64,000 nt of DNA from Prorocentrum cordatum (Eukaryota > Sar > Dinophyceae > Prorocentrales > Prorocentraceae). Positions within the stretch are counted from its first letter, which is position 1; each line of letters begins with the position of its first letter. Positions 10,513 to 20,047 of the stretch are shown here, in pieces. Position numbers and translations under genes: made by a program. The stretch is taken from contig CAUYUJ010002113.1 of NCBI GenBank assembly GCA_963575745.1, positions 363,501 through 427,500 of the forward strand, in the 5' to 3' direction. The notes below the pieces were generated by a model. That model was not told where the DNA came from. It searched no databases and saw only the letters and a program-made list of their open reading frames with translations.

Positions 10513-10635
10513 GCCTCCTCCTCCTCCTCCTCCGCCTCCTCTTCCCGCCCCCATTCCTCCTTCCTATCCCCACCTTCCCCTCCCCCATACCTCCTCCCTC
10601 GTTCCTCCTCCTCCTCCTCGTCCTACTCCTCCTCC

Positions 10636-10670
<35 letters not shown>

Positions 10671-10718
10671 CTCCTCCTCCTCCTCCTCCTCCTCCACCTC
10701 CTCTCCCCCTCCCCTCGC
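10513..10718. repeat. (CCT)n pyrimidine tract
   Basis: About 200 bp of CCT/TCC words on the plus strand. On the minus strand it is a GAG run that starts just after the third CDPK EF-hand, so it would be the purine-rich start of the following intron or, if read through, a poly-Glu tail. Confidence 0.9.
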
Positions 10719-10724
10719 TCCGTC

Positions 10725-10850
10725 CTTGCAAGCCTCCCTCGACCACATCTGCGTGGGCACGCCCTTGCTCAGGGCCCACGAGAGCTCCCGGTCCCCAATG
10801 AGCCCGTCGCCCCCGGAGTCGAAGACGCGGAAGGCGCCCCAGCAGGGCTC
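10725..10850 (-). CDS. CDPK exon carrying the third EF-hand
   Basis: This exon continues the kinase gene at 15025-13827. The minus strand has an ACAG acceptor at 10854-10851, followed by codons for EPCWGAFRVFDSGGDGLIGD. The loop D-S-G-G-D-G-L-I-G-D-R-E keeps Asp at positions 1 and 5 and Glu at 12, but has Gly at position 3, so calcium affinity may be reduced. Joining residue 667 of the upstream exon (...RVYCR) to EPCWGAF gives the family's usual spacing between EF2 and EF3. The 3' end is uncertain: coding sense fades after WSREACK at about 10725, where AAG/GACGG would be a GA donor and an upstream GC donor is also possible. A fourth EF-hand is expected in this family but was not found downstream. 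Confidence 0.68.
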
Positions 10851-11019
10851 CTGTCCAGTGGGAGACGCACGGCACTGCAGACAACAGCCTTGTCTGGCAT
10901 GGGGGAAACAGGATCTGAGGGAAGCGGGTCCTGGACCCTGGGGCTTTCCCCAAGGACGAAATCCGCCGACCCCTGGGGTCACAGCGCGCTGCATGCGCCC
11001 CCCTCCTAAAACCCCTCCC

Positions 11020-12160
11020 CTGGGGGCGGGGCAAATGCGTCAGCCGCGCCCTTGGAGCCTCAGGGGCCCCCAAAACTGGCCAAGAGAGACGGTCCCAGAG
11101 GGCTACGAGTCGCCGAGAGGTCGCTCCCAGACGCCCAAGATTGCCTCCAGACGGCCCCAGACGCCAGAAAGACGCCCCAAGAAGCCACCGAGAGGCGTCC
11201 CAAGAGGCCCTCAAGAACCAGAAATCGTCCCATTCCCGACGGAACTAAAGAAAACGTATATGTGTAGCACATTCGCCTCTTGGGCGTTCACGAGGCCCAC
11301 AACGGCCCAAGAAGCCTTCGAAGATCGACCCCAGACAGCCCAAGAGGCCCCCAAGAGGGCTCCAAGACGGCCTCGGAGGGCCCCAAGAGGGCCCCAGACA
11401 CCACAACGGAGCCCCAGTACGGCCCCAAGAAGGCCCCCAAATGGGCCAAGAGGGTCCCGCGAGGCCCCCCCGACGGTCCAAGAGGACTACGACTCGTCAG
11501 GAGATCGCTCCAAGACGCCCAAGATTGCCTTCAGACGGCCCCAGGGGCCCCCTAGACACCCCAAGAAGCCACCAGGAGGCGTCCCAAGAGGCCCTCGAGA
11601 AGCAAAACTCGTTCCATTCCCGAGGAGAATTGTATATGTTTAGCACATTCGCCTGTTGGCCGTTCACGAGGCTCACGACAGCCCGAGAAGTCTCCAAGAT
11701 CGACACTAAACAGCCCAAGAGGCTCCCACGAAGGCTCCAACACGTCCCAAAAGGACGCCAAGAGGGCCCCAGAAGCAGCCAAAACGGCCCAGGAGGGCCC
11801 CAGGACGGCCCCAAGAGGGCCCCCAAATGGGCCAAGAGGGTCCCACAAGGCCCCCCCGAGGGTCCAAGAGGGCTACGACTCGGCAGGAGATCGCTCAAAG
11901 ACGCTCAAGACTACCTCCAGACGGCCCTAGGGGCCCCCTAGAAACCCCAAGAAGCCACCAGGAGGCGTCATAAGAGGCCCTCAAGAAGCAAAACTCTTTC
12001 CATTCCCGAAGGAATTGAATATGTTTAGCACATTCGCCACTTGGCCGTTCACGAGGCTCACAACAGCCCAAGAAGCCTTCGAATATCGACCTAAGATAGC
12101 CCCCGAGGGCCTCAAGACGGCTCCAACACGGCCCGAGGGGTCGGCTGTGCGGCGTAAGCC
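11020..12160. repeat. 376-385-bp tandem units built from CAAGA-type decamers
   Basis: The anchor TAGCACATTCGCC recurs at 11265, 11641 and 12026 (376 and 385 bp apart), each preceded by CCATTCCCGA and GTATATGT-like AT-rich sequence. Between anchors, words like GGCCCCAAGA and CTCCAAGACGGC repeat about every 10-11 bp. The same decamer architecture occurs at 28.2, 35.7 (opposite strand) and 47.2 kb. Confidence 0.75.
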
Positions 12161-12468
12161 AATTAATCTTCATCCTGAATCGTTTTCTCGCAGTCCCAGT
12201 GCCCGCGGAGGGCCCTGAGAGCCCGAAAAAGGTGAAACATCTGAGGACCCGTTTCCCTCAGGACCCGTTTCCCCCATGGCGAACCATATTCCCTGAGCCA
12301 AGCATGTGCCGGCACCCTTGGGGGCGCAAAGGTGTGACGGATCCTGCGATTCTGCTGGGCTGCTGTCGCGCCGTCCTGTGTTCTTTGTGTTGTCTGTTGT
12401 CTCTTGGCTCTCCAGTCCTGATCCCGTTATGCTGTTTTCAGCCAGCCAGTGTAGGAAGGATGCGCGGC

Positions 12469-12620
12469 AAGGATGCAAGGGCCTCGAAAGGCCATGTCGA
12501 CGCTTTGCTGGCGGGGCGCGGCCAGCGAAAGCGGCCAAGGATGGGCCGAAGGGGAAGGACGCAAAGGTAGCCTTGGGAAAATTGCCCATCCTTACTAGAC
12601 GGGTTGACTGAATTAAAGTG
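12469..12620. repeat. Dispersed ~150-bp repeat, copy 1
   Basis: GATGCAAGGGCCT...GGCCA.GTCGACxC, then GGGGCGCGGCCAGCGAAAGC, GATGGGCCGA and ATTGCCCATCCT.ACTA match 32225-32365 in the same orientation, with scattered differences. The function is unknown; it is probably a small mobile-element relic. Confidence 0.7.
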
Positions 12621-13448
12621 GGGGCTCGGCCACAAGACACCTCCGCAAAACCCTGAAATCCGCGATTTGTGCCATGGAAATCCAAGCTTGCCCATCGACA
12701 ATCATGGAGATCTTACTGGGGACCCACCGAAGTCCAGGAAACCCAGAGGGCACCCTGGCAAAATCCAACTGGCTTCTTGGCACGCGCCCCCACTGTAGTA
12801 GGGAGCCCACAAAGGACGTACGCGCCCAGCTATGTACATGAACACGGCCCCTCGATCCGCGAGACCGGCCGCGTTATACGAACATTTGCGCAATGCGTAC
12901 TCTCGTAACCAGCGTGGATTCATGTACATGTACGTCCTTCTTTCGCTCCTGATGTAGGGGGCGCACGACAAGCCGGGGAAGCACCCGGCGGGAGGGGCCT
13001 CGTGGCACTCCTGGCCGCCGAGGGTGGACCGAGAAATGCCACACGAGGACGGCACCGCACGGCCAGGCCGGGCCCCGTAGGCCTCGAGGACGACCTCGGG
13101 GCTCAGCAGGGGGCCCCAAGCGGGCCCCAAGAAGTTACTCCAGATTTCGTAGTAAAAGGGAGGGGGTCTGGACCCTCCAAGACGAGCCATTTCAGACCTC
13201 CCCCGTGGGAGAACCCTCCAAAACATCGTCCCCAGACCCCCCAGGCCCTCGAGGATAGCCTGGAAGAGCCCCCCCCCCGAAATGAGACCCCCCTCCCTTT
13301 GTTACGAAATCTGGAGTACCTGGGCCCCCGGGTCCCTCGGAATTCCTGCCGAAGCTCTAGACCTTGGATGTTCCTTCGGCGATCGTGAGGCTATTTTCCG
13401 GGGCCCCAGGGGTTCGCGTTCATCTTACGGCGGAGCCCGCCCTCCACG
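12620..13448. other. Part of the CDPK intron without recognisable feature
   Basis: Unique-looking GC-rich sequence. ATGTACATG occurs near 12834 and 12924, with a GTACGTCC nearby, giving a small inverted arrangement. Open frames on the minus strand show no domain. Confidence 0.4.
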
Positions 13449-13449
13449 A

Positions 13450-13503
13450 GGAGGAGGAGGAGGAGGAGGAGGAGGAGGAGGAGGAGGAGGAGGAGGAGGA
13501 GGA
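13450..13503. repeat. (GGA)n microsatellite
   Basis: About 18 uninterrupted GGA triplets on the plus strand, inside the CDPK intron. Confidence 0.9.
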
Positions 13504-13826
13504 GTGCACAAGGCGGCCAGAGATGGCCGGAGGGCCCCAAGACACAGACGCCTTCTGCCAGCGTCGGCGATCTCATGCGAGAGCAGTGCTGTGTCCAATG
13601 TTTCTCGCCAGTCCCAGGATTTGCTCCTCCAGTGTTCGCGTCAGGACGACGCCCCAACCTCCCGAGATGGCCAACGACCCCAAGGTGGCCCCAGCAGGCC
13701 CCAAGATGCGGCCGATAGCGCCCAGAACGGTCCAACGGGGCCCCAAGAAGCCCTTGGGCACCAGAAGCCTCAAGACAGCCTCAGGGAGAAAGGGGGCAAC
13801 GTCGAACTCAGTTTGGGTGGGTCCTC

Positions 13827-15025
13827 TCTGCAGTACACGCGCTGGTCCAGCGTCGCGGCCAAGAACTCGGAATAATCGATCTCGCCGCTGCCGTCCGCGT
13901 CGACCTGCCTGATCACGTCTGCAAGATCAGCGGGAATCTCGTCGGACATTCCAGCTTTTATCATCCCTTCCCGGATCTCCTTGGCGTTCAAGGAGCCCTC
14001 TCCGCTCTCGTCGAGCATCATGAACATATCAACGTGCGGCTTTGTGTACTCGTCCTCTAGCTGCCCACAGATCATGTGGATCGCAGCCCGCTTCAGCATG
14101 TTCGCCTTCGAATAATTTCTCAAGTTGTCGATGTACCTAAGTTTGATCGGCTCCCACCTCTGCGGGGCCTTCTTCAACAACCACGCGTGCTTCAGAGCGT
14201 CGCGAGCTGTCAGACGATCCTCCTGGTTCAACTTCAGTAACCACCGTATCATGTCCTTGGCCTCAGTGCTAATGTGTTTCCAGTCCCCAGCGTTGAACTG
14301 GAAATTGCCAACCCTTACCCGGGCAAGAATCTCGGCATCTGAATCCCCAAAAAAGGGCGGATACCCACACATCATGACGTACATAACCACGCCCAAGGTC
14401 CACATGTCGCATGACTCGTTGTACCTCCCAAGCAGCACCTGCGGTGCGATGAAATAAGGCGCTCCAACCTTTGACGTCATACTTTGCTTGGGCTCGAAGA
14501 ACCTCGCCGACCCAAAATCTATTATTTTGATGGCGTTGTCTTCCAAAGGTCCCAGCCGGCATAAACAGAAGTTCTCAATTTTGAGATCCCGGTGGCACAC
14601 ACTCTTCTCGTGCATGTAGAAAACTGCGCGAAATACCTGCTTCATCAGAATAGCGGACTGAAGTTCGGTGAACTTGCTGACCTCCAACAGCTTGTCAAAC
14701 ACCTCCCCACCAGCGCATAACTCGGTGACGATGTAAACACATTTCTTATCCTCGAACGTCTCAAACATGCGAACTATGTTCGGGTGGTCCATCTCTTTCA
14801 ACATTTGGATCTCTTTTGCTATTTTCTCTACCTGCAGATGCCGCCCATACTTGTTAAGGATTTTCACCGCACGGGCCCCACCGGTGGACTTGTTCAGACA
14901 CTTGCAGACCCGACCGTACGATCCCTCTCCTATCTTGAGGCTCTCAATCTCGTAGAAATTGTCGATCGGCTTGCGGTGGTCGATGACGATGGGGAGCAAA
15001 AGCAGTGCACCTACCTTCAATGCCC
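13827..15025 (-). CDS. CDPK: Calcium-dependent protein kinase: kinase domain, autoinhibitory junction and EF-hands 1-2
   Basis: The frame is open from 15827 to 13770; the exon limits chosen are a CAG acceptor at 15028-15026, after a pyrimidine tract, and a GA donor at 13826. Counting residues from 15827, the order is: glycine loop IGEGSYGRV (299-307), Lys322 in RAVKIL, Glu339 in the C-helix, HRDLKIEN (412-419), DFG (437-439), the activation-segment end APQ where APE is usual (461-463), and CDMWTLGVVMY (F-helix Asp474). All key catalytic residues are present. A junction segment (KRAAIHMICGQL) precedes EF1 (D606-E617) and EF2 (DADGSGEIDYSE, 643-654). CDPKs phosphorylate Ser/Thr proteins when calcium frees the autoinhibitory junction. 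Odd points are Ile for Pro in HRDLKPEN and Gln for Glu in APE. EF3 lies in the exon at 10850-10725. Confidence 0.88.
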
Positions 15026-15827
15026 CTGAAGCAAGGAGGGGGGCCCTCCTCCTACTCCTCTGATCCTTCTGCAAATTCCACTCCCGTCTCTCCTCCTCGT
15101 GTTCCTGCACGTGGGGTAGATGCACGTTTTCTGCTCCCCTGATGAAGGTTTCTCTTCCGATACCCCCTTTGTCCACCTCGCCACTTGCTTTGGCTTCTTC
15201 GATTCTCTCCACCATTTTGCGCAGCAACCAGAGCTGATACTCCCGCGTCTCTCTCTGCGTACCATCTCCCGCGTGCCGGCGTCTGCAACAACGGCACGAC
15301 CTACAGATACTCAATACCATCAGTGCCCTCGCACCAGAGAGACCCGAGGCCGCATGAGCCGAGATAGCTACGGGGGATGGCCCGACGCAGGCATGCTTTC
15401 GTGCACGAGAGGAGCTCAGAAGGCCAACCCTGCTCCGAGGATTTTGGGGGATGATCGCCCATGAGGAGGCTGAGGATGCCGAGGGATGCCGAAACGATCG
15501 TGCCAAGGTGACGCCTCTTCCAGTCCTCCTATCTCCCGTCCTCTGGGAGGACGGTGCGGGAGAGAAAGGCCACGAGAACGCAGGAGAAGGAGGAAAGCGA
15601 TGAGCCGGGAGGGGGAAGGTTGACGCTACGGGTGCCACCAAACGCACATGCGTTAGAGATGGAGGAAGAGACCTCGTGCTCGAATTGAAAACCCCGATCT
15701 GGTTTTGACTGCATCCATGTCGATATGTGAAGGGCAACGATAGGGGGGGCCTGGGAGAGAGGTCGACGCCTCGACCTGGAATCGGCGATACATCGCCGAT
15801 AGATCGGCGATAGGCCCTCGGTAGCAA
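15026..15827 (-). CDS. Possible N-terminal extension or upstream exon of the CDPK
   Basis: The CDPK frame stays open upstream. Residues about 195-260 (for example WLLRKMVERIEEAKASGEV) look like a charged helix and could be coding. Residues 1-190 are Ser/Pro/Arg-rich and look like translated non-coding DNA. The good acceptor at 15028-15026 suggests that at least part of this stretch is intron. The true start codon is not identified, and no myristoylation-type MGxxxS start is seen. Confidence 0.3.
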
Positions 15828-15905
15828 ATCCCAATGTTCCCGGGCGGGGTGGGGTTACTTGACCCCTGTCGGCGATGAACAGGCGATTGGGGGTCGATGC
15901 ATCCC
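15762..15905. repeat. ATCGGCGAT short palindromic repeats
   Basis: Words ATCGGCGAT and ATCGCCGAT alternate at about 15781-15813, forming a potential hairpin. Further TCGGCGAT and GGCGAT copies occur at 15869 and 15881. The same word recurs near 18318 and 32368. Confidence 0.5.
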
Positions 15906-16470
15906 CCCCTATGCCTATCCCCCCTATCGTTGCCCCTGAATATTGCTCTCGCTCGGGCTCCAAACAATTTACGCCTCGAGCCACACCGCGAACGGCACGC
16001 CCCCGCGCGGGCGCGCCTCCGACCCTCGCAGGACGCACGAGACCGGCCCCCCAGCCCCTGGACACGCCAGCAACAGTGTTCCCCCGACCTGGGACCCCAG
16101 ACAATAGGGGGCAAACAAACCTACCTCGCTTTTGACCACCCTCGCTTCCACGAAATACCAAGCGATGCCCAACTACGGCCTGTACTGGTCAGGCCGCTTG
16201 ACGAGGAGGCGCGTGGTATGACTTGGTTTTGCCTGGAAGCGAACGCGGGGTAGGTAATTCACGCTCGGAGACACGCCGAAGCCAGGTTCGGGCGGATGGC
16301 AGCGGCGGGCGACCCGCAACCGGGGGGGAGAAGACACGGACCCTCAATGGGGTCCTCTGGGGCCCCTCTTTTGGGCACCAGCTAGCTCCGACTACCACCC
16401 GCCCGACAGGACCAGGACAGCATCGGACCTGGACAAACCCGGCATGCCTGAGCTCCGGCGGTCCCAGACC
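15906..16470. other. Upstream region without recognisable gene
   Basis: GC-rich sequence upstream of the CDPK exon. Short ORFs on both strands lack domains. A CDPK 5' exon may lie here but cannot be identified by reading. Confidence 0.35.
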
Positions 16471-16472
16471 CC

Positions 16473-16499
16473 CGACGTCGTGAATTGTTCACGACGTCG
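16473..16499. repeat. Perfect inverted repeat, 12-bp arms with 3-base loop
   Basis: CGACGTCGTGAA, then TTG, then TTCACGACGTCG. It could form a stable hairpin in DNA or RNA. Part of the arm (CCGACGTCGTGA) recurs alone near 38938. Confidence 0.8.
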
Positions 16500-16837
16500 A
16501 CCCCCCACGTGTCTGGACCCATTCCCCGGGACCGGTTTTTCGTCCTGTGTCGTTTTGTTGACGGTCCCGAGGGCCGGTCAGGGCCCCCAAAGGCCAACAA
16601 ATAATGAAAAACCTCCCGTCGTGATTTTTTCATAACTCAAGGGGGTCTGGGGTGCCGGAGGATGTGTCGGGCGCCGCGGCCGTCCCAGAGCGCTTCGGAA
16701 CTCTCCGAGAGCGCTCCCGCACGCTCTCGGAGCGAGGCATCCCGCGGTCCTGGCCTCGCCCGGCCAGAGATTCTCGACCCCGTGGCCGCAGGCCCGACTC
16801 TCGCCGCACGTCGTGTCCTGGGGCCCGTCCTGCCCCT

Positions 16838-16940
16838 CCTCCCTCCTCCTCCTCCTCCCTCCTCCTCCTCCCTCCTCCTCCTCCTCCTCCTCCTCCTCCT
16901 CCTCCTCCTCCTCCTCCTCCTCCTCCTCCCCCTCCTCGCC
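16838..16940. repeat. (CCT)n microsatellite
   Basis: About 90 bp of CCT on the plus strand, followed by unique sequence. Poly-Ser, poly-Leu and poly-Pro frames here are artefacts. Confidence 0.9.
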
Positions 16941-16979
16941 CTCCCCTCCTCGGGTCGCCTACAGCCCCGGGGGAAACCG

Positions 16980-17455
16980 AACATCGCCCGTGATGTTTTC
17001 TGAACGACGCCGCGATGTCGGGGCCATCATCCTCAGAATCGGCTGGCCTGCGACTCGCCCACTGTGGATCAGAGGCCAGGGGACAAGGAAGGATCAGGAT
17101 GCTCACCGCCATCAGGTGCGTGCACACCTGACCCTTGCTCTCCATGGCCAAATCTAGCGGGTCTGTCATTGCCATTCGTGGGAAAGTATGCGTGGAGGGT
17201 AAATCCTGATATCTTCGATGCTGAGGAACCATATCGTCTCGGAAGCTATCTTCTCGTTCGTGGCTATGTGGCGGGGTAGCCCTGTTTTTTTGTGCTTGCT
17301 TCCCAAATTCCCGCTTGCCCTTATCGCAAATGATGTTCTTCCCTGCGCTCTGGGTGCGTGCTGCAACCATCGAACGCCACATCGCCTATTGGCTCACTCA
17401 CTCGCACACCCTCGCCCTGCACCAGGTCGTCGTCTTCCTCTCGGGTGCTTGCTAA
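16980..17455. other. No recognisable gene
   Basis: Moderate-GC unique sequence. A minus-strand frame is open across it and into the purine run, but no domain or coding bias is seen. I searched here for the missing Gly-Trp-Trp-Phe-Gly exon of the split domain and did not find it. Confidence 0.35.
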
Positions 17456-17458
17456 CTA

Positions 17459-17600
17459 GGGATCCGTGGATCTGGCGCGTGGGCGCCAACTCCACGGATA
17501 AGGAAACCTGACCCCAGAAACATGGCGCCAATGCCGCCTCGTCTGGCGAGGGAGCGCGCCGACTCTTCACGGAAGCGGGACCCATCACGAATCCACGCGC
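17459..17600. repeat. Fold-back dispersed repeat, copy 1
   Basis: GATCCGTGGATCTGGCGC, a short loop, then GCGCCAACTCCACGGAT forms an imperfect hairpin. The following ~100 bp (GCGCCGACTC..., GGAxGCGGGxCCxxTC) also match 33045-33170. Copy 2 at 33001 has nearly perfect arms. Confidence 0.65.
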
Positions 17601-17800
17601 CTTAGTCCTTTGTTGTGACTTCTCGATCCCCCTCCAACTCCCCCCCCCCCACACACCCAACCGACGACGACGAGGAAGGAAGGCGACGGCGGCAGCGAGG
17701 ACAGCGAAAACGAGGGCGAAGACGACGACGGCCAAGGCGGCGAAGGTGGCGACCACGACGACCGCCAGGCAAGGCAGAGCAGGCTCCGCCGCCCGCCTGC
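17600..17800. other. GAC/CGA-rich spacer, candidate intron
   Basis: Starts with a C run (17641-17650), then CGACGACGAGGAAGG-type low-complexity sequence. On the minus strand it follows the GC donor at 17800 and would be intron. Confidence 0.4.
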
Positions 17801-17847
17801 CCGTCGCGCTCGTCCCAGAAATACAACATCACGTCGAGGCCGTTCAC
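17801..17847 (-). CDS. 47-bp exon of a split dinoflagellate domain (VNGLDVMLYFWDERDG)
   Basis: The minus strand has acceptor GCAGAG/GTGAAC at 17848 and codons for VNGLDVMLYFWDERD plus GG. A GC donor (GG/GCAGGC) follows at 17800. From memory, dinoflagellate predicted proteins carry a recurrent domain in which a GENHGKPxYKK stretch is followed by VNGLDVxLYFWDxRDG and then by GWWFG...; no biochemical function is known to me. The exon at 29661-29554 ends ...KKDSQ in phase 0 and this one starts V in phase 0, so joined they give DSQVNGLDV as expected. The next exon (GWWFG part) was not found at lower coordinates in this window. Confidence 0.6.
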
Positions 17848-17929
17848 CTCTGCACCGCGCCGAGTGAGGCGAGGGCTCCTCATTCCGCATCCTCCCACCA
17901 CTGTTCCTTCCTCTTCCTCCACCTCCTGC

Positions 17930-18075
17930 TTCTGCACTCCTCCTTGCTCCTCCTCTTCCTCCTCCTCCTCCTCCTCCTCCTCCCCTCCTCTTCCTCGTGC
18001 TCCTCCTCGTGCTCCTCCTTGTGCTCCGCCTCTTCCCCCTGCTTGGCCATGTCCTTCTCCTCCAATGTTCCTCCT
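17930..18075. repeat. (CCT)n / CTCGTGCTC pyrimidine tract
   Basis: CCT words with CTCCTCGTGCTCCTCGTGCT variants on the plus strand. Confidence 0.85.
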
Positions 18076-18600
18076 CCTGCTCGTTCCCCCGCCTCCTGTT
18101 CCTCCTGACTGCTCCATCGATATCCCGTGCCTCCTATCCCTCCATTCACTCCTTCGCCCTGTTCCCTTTCTCTCCGCCCCCCTCCGCACTGCTATAAAAT
18201 GGGCCCTAGGACACACAACTAGATACACACAAATAGAACGATTTCCTATATTTTCCCATACGTTCTGGGTTTCTGTCTCTCCCCCCACTTCCCATCGTTT
18301 CCCATATTTTCTAGGGGAATCGGCGATTAATTGTGCCTGTGTGTTTTTCCCCTCCTGATTCTGCCCCCCCCCATCTTTCCTCTTTCCTGCCCCCCCTTCC
18401 GCCCCTGCAAGGCGGGACACGTTAGGAGCCAGAAAAAAAAACAAACTAAGGAATGTCACACAAAGGGTTTTGGCACCACCAACGGTGCAACGCGTGTGCG
18501 CACATGCCACTGGATCCCCAGCGATCCGAACCAGGGTTGATGCACGGCCGTGCTCTAGGATGCAGTTGACATGTATGGTGTGGCAAGGCTGTCGGCGGCG
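18076..18600. other. No recognisable gene
   Basis: Contains poly-C near 18363-18370 and 18391-18396, an A9 run near 18433-18441 and one ACACAAAGG word near 18457. TATAAA at 18192 is isolated and not interpretable. Confidence 0.35.
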
Positions 18601-18629
18601 ACGAGATCCCAATATCCGCTACCAACAAA

Positions 18630-18800
18630 CATTCCATGGTGGTTTGGCACAGCCAAACCGCCGTGCAACGTCAGTTTGTTCATCCGTTGACAGCAGCACG
18701 CGTCGCGGCAGCAGAACGCAGTAGTGCGCGTGGGCATGCAAGGCTGGCGATGTGGCTGGCCAGCTGACACCGCGACTTCGGCAGAAGAGCCGAAGTCCAC
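18630..18800. repeat. Clustered hairpin-forming inverted repeats
   Basis: GGTTTGGC-ACA-GCCAAACC lies near 18643-18661 and GACTTCGGC-AGAA-GAGCCGAAGTC near 18775-18798, with TGGCTGGCCAGC between them. The regular spacing suggests a structured, formerly mobile or transcribed element, but the type is unknown. Confidence 0.5.
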
Positions 18801-18909
18801 GTAGGATTGTTCTGGGCGTGGTATCCGGCGTAGCTGCATCGCACTGCCAAGCGCCGTGGCCTTGCGATTGTAGCGCCAGGCCCCGCGCGCTCGTCGAGGC
18901 GGGAAAGCA

Positions 18910-19062
18910 AGCTCTACACAAAGGAATCGTGTGTGCTCTTGTGGGGGCGGCGAAAACGATCATACACAAAGGAAATTCCTTTGTGCCCCCCGCGTTGGCA
19001 GTGTAACCAGACCGCACACAAAGGAATTACACGAGACTTCGCGGCACACAAAGGAATTACAG
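18910..19062. repeat. ACACAAAGGAAT(TAC) repeated motif
   Basis: ACACAAAGGAA occurs near 18916, 18964, 19015 and 19045. An inverted TTCCTTTGTG at 18975 makes a palindrome with the second copy. Looser relatives lie at 18457 and, inverted, at 19593. The spacing is irregular, so this is not a simple tandem array. Confidence 0.6.
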
Positions 19063-19064
19063 CA

Positions 19065-19845
19065 ACGCCCTCTGGGTCGCGCTCCTCGCGCGCGGTGACA
19101 GCTCCGAGCTGGAAAGGAAAGGGGAGCGGGACAAGGCAAAGCAGGGGAAGAAGAAAAAGAAGAGGAGGGCGAGAAAGAAGCGAAGGAAGTAACGGAAGGA
19201 AGCCAGGATGCGCGCAAGCGAAGCTAATTAACACTGCGCGCCAAGACAGTTGTTCGTTCGTTCGGTTGGCCGTGCGGCAGATGAGTCGAACAAAAAATGT
19301 TTGCTGCCTATCGAAGGGACTTTTTGGGAATGAGACTCGCGCTCCCTTCCCAACCCCCTTTTCCCACACCCCGTTGCGAGCGCGCGACGATTTTTTCTGG
19401 CCCGCGGGCAGAGGACTGCCAATTGCTGGCAAGCGGCCTTTCCACCCGTCACGCGTTCTGAACACATGCGACCAGCTAAACGCATTTGCCACGCAAACCG
19501 CCAGCTCCAAAGACCGACACCACCCCGACCCCCGCATCCGTGCCAGGCACCCTCTCAACGACGCCCCCTTCCGGCGTAAAACCAATAAAAACCCTTTGTG
19601 TTTATGTGTTTTTTCCTGTTCTGACACGTCGGCGTCTGCGTCCAGGGCGGCGGGGTGGCCGTGCGTGCTCCACAGACATCTCGATGACTCGGCGGCCAGG
19701 CTGATCAAGCGCTGGCTCCGTCACGGGCGATTGCTGGAGCCAATGGCTCCCGCGTGGAACAGCCACCGCCCACGGCCATCAGATCCCCTGGTCGCCGACC
19801 TGCTCGAACGCGCCATCTTGGACCTCGGGTGCGTTTCCAACAGAA
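19065..19845. other. No firmly supported gene
   Basis: Open frames exist on both strands. The plus frame near 19690-19880 (for example ADLLERAILDLGC) looks somewhat protein-like but has no domain and runs into a dispersed repeat. I leave it uncalled. Confidence 0.3.
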
Positions 19846-19849
19846 ACGT

Positions 19850-20045
19850 CACTCATAGAATTCCTCAAAAGGTCCGCGCCGATCTCTTGGATCTACTTTG
19901 GACCTTCCTCCCCCGGCGCGCGGAGCGCGCCAGGGGCGCCGGAGGCGCCGCCTAGAGGGCCCAGCGCAGATCCAAGAAATCTGCGCAGAGTGCCGAAAGT
20001 CTATGTTGATGCCGTTGTTCCTTCTTCGAGTTTCACAAATGCGCG
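19850..20045. repeat. GC-rich dispersed element, copy 1 of 3
   Basis: Order of blocks: AATTCCTxxxAxGTCCGC; GGCGCGCGGAGCGCGCCAGG; GGCGCCGGAGGCGCCGCC; GGGCCCAGCGCAGATCCA; then GTTCCTTCTTCG. The same order occurs at 31850-32040 and 41105-41285 in the same orientation. The core is made of nested GC palindromes. Confidence 0.75.
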
Positions 20046-20047
20046 GG

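Larger units (their letters stand above)
10851..13826 (-). other. CDPK intron (2,976 bp), repeat-filled, GA-AG termini
   Basis: Donor side: ...TGC AGA/GAGGACCC at 13826. Acceptor side: ...TGGACAG/GAGCCC at 10851. The same GAG stands at both junctions, so the exact cut is ambiguous within three bases, but no placement gives a GT donor. GA and GC donors and repeated junction bases are known in dinoflagellates. Inside lie the 376-385-bp tandem repeat, a dispersed repeat, and a (GGA)n tract. Confidence 0.6.

Noticed and set aside
18192-18197. TATAAA as a promoter
   Set aside because: Single isolated match, not near any supported gene start, and dinoflagellate promoters generally lack a canonical TATA box.
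19486-19955. Plus-strand coding exon near 19690-19880
   Set aside because: Some protein-like residues, but the frame runs into dispersed-element copy 1 at 19850 and no family is recognised.
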